From: Prolixibacteraceae bacterium UBA1413 | Lineage (GTDB): Bacteria > Bacteroidota > Bacteroidia > Bacteroidales > Prolixibacteraceae | Assembly (NCBI GenBank): GCA_002304925.1 | Contig: DBPT01000017.1 | Coordinates: forward strand, 123,885 to 187,884 | DNA: 64,000 nt | Reading direction: 5' to 3' | Shown here: one piece after another, positions 43,260-50,041 of the stretch | How positions within the stretch are numbered: position 1 is the stretch's first letter | Layout: each line of letters starts with the position of its first letter | Notes under the pieces: model-generated | What the model was told of the DNA's origin: nothing | Seen by the model: the letters and a program-made list of their open reading frames with translations, nothing else | Database searches by the model: none | Made by a program: the position numbers and the translations under genes

Positions 43260-44414
43260 GTGAATAACATTTTATCTATCTTAACGCCAAAAAACATGAG
43301 CCTCCAAAGCCTCGCCCAAAACCTGGTCTCTTCGGCCAAAAAGTCCCATTTACTTGATTTTTGCATCGATTACGACGTCGAATACAAATCTTCCTGGAAA
43401 AAAGAGCAGCTCGCAGCAGCCATCGAGAAACGGCTCCTCGAAGTTCCGGAGATTTTGACGGAATATTATTCCTACGAGGAGTTTTTCCTGCTCGAAAAGC
43501 TAATCAATGCCGGCGGTACCTATACTACCAATGACCTGATCCCCTTTATCCCCCTGATCGGAAGGGGACTGGTCTCGGTCAACACGCCGGAAAAGCATAA
43601 ATTCGTCATTACACTGGCTGAAAATTTCAGGAAGGCGCTGGCCCCGAAAATTCAATCGATCTTTAACGATACGGACTTTATTATTCAGAACGCGCTTGAC
43701 CTCCTTGCCTTAGGAATCGTGAACCGGTACGGGATTCTGTCCGAAACGGAAATGCGACGCAAATTCAACCACTATTCCGGACAGAAATTTACAAAAAACG
43801 ATATTGCCGAAATGATCCTCTCCCGCGACAGGCTGTCAGGGGACATCAGGTTTCTCGATATCGGCAACCGGATCTATTACCACACTGAATTTATGTTCCA
43901 GCCAAAGAGCATCCTGAAGGAAGTCAACACGAGGAAAGATCTGGATTACCCGCTTTTCCCGATGGAGGAAATCCTTCAATGCGGAAGCGGGGACTACTTC
44001 CCGGAAAACAAAGCAACCGCTGCCCTTCTGAAAGAGCTGAACAAGAGGAAAGTCAGCAACCCGAAAGAACTGGTCAGGACGGCTTACATCATGTTGCAGA
44101 ACGATCTGGGAATTCAGAATATCATTCAACTTTTTTCCGAACACATCGAATTCAGCGGTGTTGATGACATCAACGTTTTCTTACGGATGCTCTTGGATTT
44201 CAGCAACACGCTGCCCCAATGGGTTTTGAAGGGAAATTCTTCTGAAGAACTCTTCCGGGAAGAGAAGAAATTTCTGCGGCCTCTTCCTGCTGAACCTTAT
44301 CCATTGCCTGCCGGGAAGACCGTCAGGCTCAACGTTCCAAAGGTTGGGCGCAACGATCCCTGTCCCTGCGGAAGCGGCAAAAAGTACAAACACTGCTGCG
44401 GAGTCCATCACTGA
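43260..44414 (+). CDS. SEC-C metal-binding motif protein
   Basis: The 384-residue protein has no family I can name over most of its length. Its C-terminus is a SEC-C zinc motif (NDPCPCGSGKKYKHCCG), the same tail found in SecA and many stand-alone proteins. The body is helical with Phe/Leu-rich segments and may contain winged-helix-like parts. GTG 43260 and ATG 43296 are both possible starts; ATG 43296 (MSLQSLAQNL) looks more natural. A nearly identical copy of the last 70 bp occurs at 49957-50031 with an in-frame stop. Confidence 0.7.
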   Translation: MNNILSILTPKNMSLQSLAQNLVSSAKKSHLLDFCIDYDVEYKSSWKKEQLAAAIEKRLLEVPEILTEYYSYEEFFLLEKLINAGGTYTTNDLIPFIPLIGRGLVSVNTPEKHKFVITLAENFRKALAPKIQSIFNDTDFIIQNALDLLALGIVNRYGILSETEMRRKFNHYSGQKFTKNDIAEMILSRDRLSGDIRFLDIGNRIYYHTEFMFQPKSILKEVNTRKDLDYPLFPMEEILQCGSGDYFPENKATAALLKELNKRKVSNPKELVRTAYIMLQNDLGIQNIIQLFSEHIEFSGVDDINVFLRMLLDFSNTLPQWVLKGNSSEELFREEKKFLRPLPAEPYPLPAGKTVRLNVPKVGRNDPCPCGSGKKYKHCCGVHH

Positions 44415-44638
44415 CAGGTCTGATTTGGCACTTCGATACTCCTGCATAGATAACTGACTGCTGTGATGCGCGAATCGAACTGAAACACGATCCCTGTTTT
44501 TTGAAGAACATATTCCAATGAAATGTAAAAGAGAACGAAGATTGAGCAGGCCAGTTCCTCAGGGTTACAATCAGGTTTGATATATAATCCTCCCCGTGGA
44601 TCCGTAAGATGACTTTTATCGAAGGGGCAAGCATCCGG
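44408..44638 (-). pseudogene. Possible gene fragment without a start codon, unknown family
   Basis: The minus strand reads a protein-like frame of 76 codons (SHLTDPRGGLYIKPDCNPEEL, then VLFYISLEYVLQKTG and VFQFDSR) that ends with TGA at 44410-44408, overlapping the end of the SEC-C gene. A TAA lies directly upstream in frame and no start codon is present, so this looks like a decayed fragment. I do not recognise the family. Confidence 0.35.
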
Positions 44639-45129
44639 TTAGCCAGGGGAATTGACCGATTTTCAAAGGATTAGGACTTTGGTTGTAAGAGTTGTCTCTA
44701 TTGTTAATAACTGCCGGATTTCTTCAGGAGGGAAAAATTCCAGAACCGTAAACCAGGGAAAAGTCTCAATGATTTTTTGGAAGAGTATTGATCGTGTGTA
44801 ATGCCCGACCTGTTGTTTCCGGCCTTCCAGAAGTGCTTCCTTACATTTCCCCTTTTCGCATGATGGATGTTATTACCGAGGAACAAGAACATTTCCCCTT
44901 CTCGCATGATGGGTTTTATAATGAAACCCGACCCTTTCCCCTTGTTCCAGGAGGGATAGGAGGGGTGTCATCCCGGGAGTTCAATGATCTCCTTCACCTG
45001 ATTAATTCGACTGCTTCAAAAACCATTCTTTGGAATAATATAATCATAGGACTTCTATGGAAATTGAAACTTTTTGTTGAGGCCCAATAATACGGGCCTG
45101 AAAATATGGTTTTACGTGATCAGAGTATA
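44639..45129. other. Gap with two direct repeats, no supported gene
   Basis: Two near-identical segments (catttccccttttcgcatg at about 44844 and catttccccttctcgcatg at about 44909) lie 65 bp apart, followed by an aggagggataggaggggtg stretch. Frames that cross this region (for example 44788-45090) owe their openness to these repeats. The sequence may contain remnants of inserted elements. Confidence 0.45.
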
Positions 45130-46506
45130 TCAGACCTCCGGGAATTTCCAAGGTGCCCGGTAAGCCGGCATCAGGTATTTGTCGGCTTCATGATTGTTGA
45201 TAAACGACTGTTTTCCCGGATCGTAGATTACCATGGTACCTGTCCGGAAGGAGATGTTAGCCATGTGCGCCAGGATGGTGGCAAAGGCCCCTTTTTCGAT
45301 CGGACTGTTCGTTTTTATGCTATTATCAAGGATTGCTGCGCACCAGTTTGAGGTATGAGCTTCGATTCCCCCCTCTTCGAAAGGTCCTGTCACCTTCACC
45401 GGTTCCACCGAAGTCTCGTTATTCCTGCCCACCTGTGGGATGAGTTCGTACCCGTCGCGATTACACACCAGGGTGGCTTTACTCCCGATCCAGGCCACGC
45501 CCTGGTTTCGGTTGTAAAGGTGGGCCACCTGCTGGGTCCATTCAATATGAAAATGGTCATACTTGAAGATGGTGGTCTGGCATGCGGGGGTTTCATTAAA
45601 CGACTGCGGGTGCTTAAAGGCAGTCGAAAAGACCGCTTTTGGGAAGACTCTTTCGCTGATTCCCAAGGCTTCCAGTCCGTCGAAGGCAGAGTCGATCCAG
45701 TGAACTCCCCAGTCGGTCTGTTGTCCGCCTCCATAGTCCCAGAAACTCCGCCAATTCCTGACTCGATAGGGATTATGGGGTCGTTCCGGAGCCGGTCCCA
45801 GCCATAGGTCATAATCCAAAGTGGAGGGGGTAGGAGCATCTTCTACCGCAGGCCGGGGATCAGTGCCCTGGCTCAGCCAAAGCTGCACTTTATAAACATC
45901 ACCCAGAACACCCGTTTTCAATATTTCATTGGCGTCAATGAAATATTTCTGGCTGGTCTGCCACAAACCGGTGGTGACGGTTCGGTTGTATTGCTTTTGC
46001 AAATCCATCAAAACGTGGCACTCCGCAATGGAATTGGCCACGGGTTTCTCGACATAGACGGCTTTCCCCGACTTCAGTGCTTCGGCGAAAATGTAAGTAT
46101 GCCAGTGGTCAGGCGTTGCGATGATGACCCCGTCGATATCCTTATCTTCCAAAAGCCTCCGGAAATCGGAATAAAGCCTGATGCCAGCAGTTTGACCGGG
46201 AAACTCTTTCTTGAACCGGGCTGCCTGCTCCTCCAGACGGACACTGTTGACGTCGCACAGGGCCGTACAATGGACCCAGGGATTACCGGTCAGGGCTCCC
46301 TGCAGATCCCGGCAACCCATACCCACGCCGATAACACCCAGGTTTATCCTGGCATCAGAGTGATCTCCTGAATGAAATGCTCCTCTTGGCTCCGGACCTT
46401 TTCCGGATAAGTTCGCCATGGTTTCCCCCGGAAACAGGGAAGTAATCCCCATTCCGGCGGCCACTGCGGAACCGAACTTCAGAAATTCTCTTCTGTTGGT
46501 GGTCAT
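45130..46506 (-). CDS. Gfo/Idh/MocA-family oxidoreductase, Tat-exported
   Basis: The 458-residue protein begins with a twin-arginine signal (NRREFLKFGSAVAAG) and then a Rossmann NAD(P) domain (LGVIGVGMGCRDLQ) with the EKPVANS motif containing the conserved Lys. The C-terminal domain has WGVHWIDSAFDGLEAL. Such proteins oxidise or isomerise sugars and their derivatives. It lies 46 bp downstream of a DUF1080 (3-keto-disaccharide hydrolase) gene, and the two together recall the 3-keto-glycoside pathway of Bacteroidota, in which a Gfo/Idh/MocA enzyme makes the 3-keto sugar. Substrate unknown. Confidence 0.88.
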   Translation of the reverse strand: MTTNRREFLKFGSAVAAGMGITSLFPGETMANLSGKGPEPRGAFHSGDHSDARINLGVIGVGMGCRDLQGALTGNPWVHCTALCDVNSVRLEEQAARFKKEFPGQTAGIRLYSDFRRLLEDKDIDGVIIATPDHWHTYIFAEALKSGKAVYVEKPVANSIAECHVLMDLQKQYNRTVTTGLWQTSQKYFIDANEILKTGVLGDVYKVQLWLSQGTDPRPAVEDAPTPSTLDYDLWLGPAPERPHNPYRVRNWRSFWDYGGGQQTDWGVHWIDSAFDGLEALGISERVFPKAVFSTAFKHPQSFNETPACQTTIFKYDHFHIEWTQQVAHLYNRNQGVAWIGSKATLVCNRDGYELIPQVGRNNETSVEPVKVTGPFEEGGIEAHTSNWCAAILDNSIKTNSPIEKGAFATILAHMANISFRTGTMVIYDPGKQSFINNHEADKYLMPAYRAPWKFPEV

Positions 46507-46552
46507 ATCCTTTTTGTTGGTTAAGGTTTTTATGGGTCAGTAAGAGAATGTT

Positions 46553-47389
46553 TTAAAGGTTTCTGATCCAGATGTTCCGGAAGGAAACCCTGGTATTGTG
46601 ATCCTGGAGGGAGAGTGGCATGCGGCCATGGGCAGTATATCGGGGCAATCCGGTATAAGGGGTGTTTCCCTTCAGTATATAGTTGTTTTGTACGACAATC
46701 CCGTTCAGCACTACGGTGATGATGGCCGGAGACTCCAGTTTGTCGTCGGCACCGAAGCGTGGTGCGGTCCAGAAAATGTCATACACCTGCCATTCTCCGT
46801 TTTTGGTGTAAGCGTTAACCAGGGGGGCGCTCTGTTTATAGATGCTTCCGACCATCCCATTCACATAGGTAGGATTGTTGTCGCCATCGAGCACCTGAAC
46901 CTCATAGCGGCTTTGGATCATGATACCGCTGTTGCCCCTGTTCTGTCCATGGTAATTTTCCGGATCCGGAGACTTGAATTCGATGTGCAACTGGCAATCC
47001 CCAAAATACTCTTTGGTGGAAATGCTCCCTGTGCCGGGTTCCACCGTGAATACCCCATCGTGGACCTTCCATTTGGCAGGTCCTCCGCCCTGCGATTGCC
47101 ATTTGGACAAATCGGATCCATCAAAAAGGACGATGGCATCAGAGGGAGGTTTCGTGCCCACCCCTGGGGTGACCTTAACAGGAACTGGCGTATACCATTC
47201 GGTACTTTCGGGCGCCCACCGTTCAGGCTGCCGTTGCTGGGCTGCCTGCTGAGGCTGCTGCATAGTGGGTTGGATGTACTGGGCTGGTTGTTGAGGTTGG
47301 GGTTGACCCGAAACCGTGGCGGGTGGGTTCTGCCCATGGGCAAGAGCAGCCAGGAACAATCCCGCAATAATCAGAAATTGATTTTTCAT
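46553..47389 (-). CDS. DUF1080 (3-keto-disaccharide hydrolase-like) secreted protein
   Basis: The 278-residue protein has a signal peptide ending HGQ and a Pro/Gln-rich linker (about residues 21-60), then a concanavalin-like DUF1080 domain from IVLFDGSDLSKWQSQGG to NIWIRNL at the end, with FKSPDPENYHGQNRGNSGIMIQ. DUF1080 proteins are beta-sandwich hydrolases; some cleave 3-keto-glycosides. It is the first gene of a two-gene operon with the oxidoreductase 46 bp downstream. Confidence 0.88.
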   Translation of the reverse strand: MKNQFLIIAGLFLAALAHGQNPPATVSGQPQPQQPAQYIQPTMQQPQQAAQQRQPERWAPESTEWYTPVPVKVTPGVGTKPPSDAIVLFDGSDLSKWQSQGGGPAKWKVHDGVFTVEPGTGSISTKEYFGDCQLHIEFKSPDPENYHGQNRGNSGIMIQSRYEVQVLDGDNNPTYVNGMVGSIYKQSAPLVNAYTKNGEWQVYDIFWTAPRFGADDKLESPAIITVVLNGIVVQNNYILKGNTPYTGLPRYTAHGRMPLSLQDHNTRVSFRNIWIRNL

Positions 47390-47543
47390 TTTTAAGGTGG
47401 TATTTAATTTATTTAAATTCAGTTGGTTGATGTATGGCCACCATGAGGACCCAAAAAAATCTTGAAATCAGTGGTTTCATAATATTGAATATTAAGTTGT
47501 CAAGTTCATTTTATAAAGGTAGCGAAGTTTTAGAGTATTCCTG

Positions 47544-47867
47544 TCACTTTAATGCGACTGTTTTTACGCCAGGGTGCACGGCTATAGGTTCATTTTTAAT
47601 TGATTCACACACCTGAAACAGCAATTTTTCTCTGGTGGGAGCAATGACCATGAAATCGACTTCCTGATTGTTAGCGGTTCTGTAGTAATAGATTTCAGTG
47701 AAAAGCCGGCGTAATTCCATAAATACCATATTTTCAGGCAATTGCCATGAATTGACCATGATCCCGGAAGTTACGGAATTAACCATAGCATGGTCTATGC
47801 AATAGATTTTTTTCGGATTGCTATTTAACCGCGCATAGGAAGCATCGTATAAACGGACGGTAAACAA
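47544..47867 (-). pseudogene. C-terminal fragment of a DUF4143 AAA ATPase
   Basis: The frame of 107 codons reads DASYARLNSNPKKIYCIDHAM, ENMVFMELRRL and IYYYRTANNQEVDFMV, then LLFQVCESI. This is the C-terminal DUF4143 domain of a mobile-style AAA ATPase, whose N-terminal ATPase domain of about 200 residues is missing. It starts 27 bp from the stop of the HPr-kinase-like gene. The last 20 codons look degraded. I regard it as a remnant. Confidence 0.75.
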
Positions 47868-47893
47868 GAAAAATTTGTGGGAAAATATTAAAC

Positions 47894-49231
47894 CTAAAGT
47901 GAATTAAGTCCATTGATCAGTTTTTCGGCATCGGAATATACCAGAGAATAGACCGGAAGAGAGAAATACCACTTCAGGAATGCTTCGGCAGCCGCAGTGT
48001 TGTTTGCGATCCAGGACTGCTTGAGGAAAGCATTCATCCTTTCAAGATTCGATTCCCGGGTGAGGCGGAAATCCACCGTCGGATCGTATTTTATAAAGAA
48101 TATTGCTTTTGCCGGAATAGGGGAGAGGTCCCCGGCATTTCCGGAAAGAGGCAGGTAGGTTTCGTACTCTTCTTCCTCAGCTGCGAAAATGGCCTCTTCC
48201 TCCATTTCAGGATACCAGGGGAGCAGGATGGGAATTGCATTTTTCTTTACCGAAATCGCTGCCGGCATGGGGTAAATTAGCGGCGTATTATTTACTGCAT
48301 TTTTTGGTATTCCCATCGGTAAAAAATCATCTGTCAGCACCCTGTATCCCTGTGCCATCAATATTGCTGCCACTGTGCTTTTTCCCGCTCCCGATTCACC
48401 TAAAAAAATTAATGCCTGGTTTTCTCCTGCCTCTTCGTCTCTCAGTCCCTCCATCTCTCCGTCCCTCAGTCTCTCCGTCTCTAGGTCCCTTCGTCTCAAG
48501 GTTCCTTCGTCTCTCCGTCCCTTTTTCTCCTGAACAACCGCTGCAGCATGAAACACTCCCATCCACTCCTCCAGTTTCTTCCCGTGTAGCAGGTTAAGCA
48601 GTTCCGTATATACTGCTCCGTGAAAATGTTCCCAGTCCTCTTCCGGAAAAGAGTGCACTTCTACTCCATTTATCCCAATGCACCACGCATCCTTTCTGGA
48701 AAACAGTTCTATAGATTCCCCGGTTTCGCCACTTATTTTAGCCTTAGTCTCAGCTTTAACCTTAATTAGTTCGAACTGCTCAAACAACGGTCTGAACACT
48801 CCTTCCATCACTTCATCCCCATAGCGGAAGAGGATTGTTTTGCCCCCTATCCTGCAAAGATGTTCGTAATATTTTCGCTTTTCTTCAGCCGCTTTTGCTT
48901 TAATTTTATCCTCAGCCTCAACCTTATTTTGGTTTACGATCTCCTTTTTAATCTTAACCTTAACCTCAGCCTTAGTAAGCTTCTTCGTTTCCGATATGAT
49001 CTCCCTTACGAACCTGGCAGCTTCTTTCGCCGGCAAATCGTACCGTTTCCTGCAATACCCGGCAATAACCTGAGGATCTGTTCCTGTCATACATTGTTCA
49101 AAGACAAAGAATGCGGGTTCTTTGAACTGGATAAACCGGTGTACCCTTTTGAGCCACACCACGTAAGTATCTTCGACAACGAGGTGGCTGTATTTCTTGC
49201 TGATATCCATACCAGTCAGGATAGGTTGCAA
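47894..49231 (-). CDS. HPr-kinase-like P-loop protein with three repeat-encoded inserts
   Basis: The 445-residue protein has a Walker A, GESGAGKST (residues 278-286), followed by AILMAQGYRVLTDDFLPM, the pattern of HPr-kinase/phosphorylase-like proteins that act outside the PTS, often in peptide- or polysaccharide-modification clusters. The N-terminal half is variable. Three charged segments look inserted: about 84-120 (AEVKVKIKKEI), 155-173 (IKVKAETKAKI) and 236-270 (RRRDLETERLRDGEMEG). The first two come from the GGTTAAGG repeat and the third from a tctctccgtccct-type repeat. The C-terminal half appears intact. A PF14907-type nucleotidyltransferase is encoded 4 kb away. Substrate unknown. 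Confidence 0.7.
   Translation of the reverse strand: MQPILTGMDISKKYSHLVVEDTYVVWLKRVHRFIQFKEPAFFVFEQCMTGTDPQVIAGYCRKRYDLPAKEAARFVREIISETKKLTKAEVKVKIKKEIVNQNKVEAEDKIKAKAAEEKRKYYEHLCRIGGKTILFRYGDEVMEGVFRPLFEQFELIKVKAETKAKISGETGESIELFSRKDAWCIGINGVEVHSFPEEDWEHFHGAVYTELLNLLHGKKLEEWMGVFHAAAVVQEKKGRRDEGTLRRRDLETERLRDGEMEGLRDEEAGENQALIFLGESGAGKSTVAAILMAQGYRVLTDDFLPMGIPKNAVNNTPLIYPMPAAISVKKNAIPILLPWYPEMEEEAIFAAEEEEYETYLPLSGNAGDLSPIPAKAIFFIKYDPTVDFRLTRESNLERMNAFLKQSWIANNTAAAEAFLKWYFSLPVYSLVYSDAEKLINGLNSL
48431..48530. repeat. tctctccgtccct-type repeat run within the HPr-kinase-like gene
   Basis: About 100 bp of related 7-15 bp units (ctctcagtccctccatctct, ccgtccctcagtctctccgt, tcccttcgtctcaaggttcc). 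Read on the minus strand it codes for an Arg/Glu-rich segment and keeps the frame open. No other place in the window has a comparable run. Confidence 0.75.
48738..48985. repeat. CCTTAAC-type repeat runs within the HPr-kinase-like gene
   Basis: Two runs (48738-48768, tagccttagtctcagcttta; and about 48896-48985, with cctcagcctcaaccttattt and taaccttaacctcagcctta) have the same unit as the insert in murB. On the coding strand they give K/E/A/V-rich peptides such as KAEVKVKIKKEI. Confidence 0.75.
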
Positions 49232-49321
49232 AGGTAGGAAACCTATTGTTAACCATCTATAACCTGACTGTTCATTTGATTTAATCTTGAAGATTTTAAT
49301 ATTCGAAACAACGAGTAACCA

Positions 49322-49528
49322 ATGTATTATATTATCATGACCTCTCCCGAAGTACAGGAATTAATCAAAGAATACCGCCATTTGTTCTGGTACACATCCG
49401 AGGATAAAAAACCGGAATCTGTTATCGGGCAAATTCCGGCTTCTTATTTCAGGGAACAAATCAATTCAGATTTCAATAACTTGGCGGCAGATCTTCACGG
49501 CTTGCTTTTTTCTGTTTTGGTCTTCTAG
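49322..49528 (+). CDS. Small ORF, possibly a truncated remnant
   Basis: The frame of 68 codons reads SPEVQELIKEYRHLFWYTSED at its N-terminus, a pattern common to small proteins next to nucleotidyltransferase or toxin genes in this phylum. The C-terminal half (ADLHGLLFSVLVF) overlaps the end of the opposite-strand small gene at 49473-49718 and does not look natural. It may therefore be a 3'-truncated gene. No function assigned. Confidence 0.4.
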   Translation: MYYIIMTSPEVQELIKEYRHLFWYTSEDKKPESVIGQIPASYFREQINSDFNNLAADLHGLLFSVLVF

Positions 49529-49718
49529 GTCTGGGTTTTACCGGAGATTTTTTTGGTGGTCTTCTAGGCTGTCCATCAATATCTCCCAGCACGGCCATCA
49601 TTGCAGCAGCCGTAAAGGCAGCATACTTTCCGGCTTTTAAAAGGGCTTCTTTCCTGGTTATGTTTTTTTGCCCGTTCTTACTATGTTGATCCTCTTTAAA
49701 TTTCTGAGTCATGGTCAT
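49473..49718 (-). CDS. Small Tat-signal-like peptide with basic Pro-rich tail
   Basis: The 81-residue protein reads ITRKEALLKAGKYAAFTAAAMM in its N-terminal half, which resembles a Tat-type signal (TRKEALLKAG in place of SRRxFLK) and is shared by many small Bacteroidota proteins, and then a tail of Arg, Lys and Pro (KSPVKPRPRRPKQKK) ending EDLPPSY. It is on the same strand as, and about 240 bp upstream of, the HPr-kinase-like gene. Small proteins of this kind occur near HPr-kinase-like and nucleotidyltransferase genes; a peptide substrate of these enzymes is possible but unproven. Confidence 0.6.
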   Translation of the reverse strand: MTMTQKFKEDQHSKNGQKNITRKEALLKAGKYAAFTAAAMMAVLGDIDGQPRRPPKKSPVKPRPRRPKQKKASREDLPPSY

Positions 49719-49956
49719 TTATATGCCCACGCATTTTTTATGGGGCTACCGGTGCAAATTTAATACTTATATTGGCAACTGGGTGCCTTACTGTAATAAT
49801 AAATCAGGTGCAAGATAAAAAATATACCTTCAATCTGCGAAGGAATTGCCATATTTTATGAACAACCTTGCTTAAAGCCATAATGTTAAACATAATTTAC
49901 ATATGTGCATTCTATTTTCTCTGTCTGCCAGGAATTGAATTCTGGCTCGACGCCTG

Positions 49957-50031
49957 AAGGGCGGGCGCAACGATCCCTGTCCCTGCGGAAGCGGCAAAAA
50001 GTAAAAGCACTGCTGCGGTGTTCATCACTGA
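49957..50031 (+). pseudogene. Duplicated SEC-C motif fragment with in-frame stop
   Basis: This 75-bp stretch is nearly identical to the end of the SEC-C gene at 44340-44414: RNDPCPCGSGKK, then TAA in place of TAC, then KHCCGVHH and TGA. No upstream coding sequence of the parent gene is present. The gap 49719-50041 contains no other gene. Confidence 0.85.
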
Positions 50032-50041
50032 TCGGCAGGCG

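Noticed and set aside
44788..45090. Plus-strand frame of 100 codons between the SEC-C and oxidoreductase genes
   Set aside because: Its openness comes from two direct repeats; no motif and no good start context.
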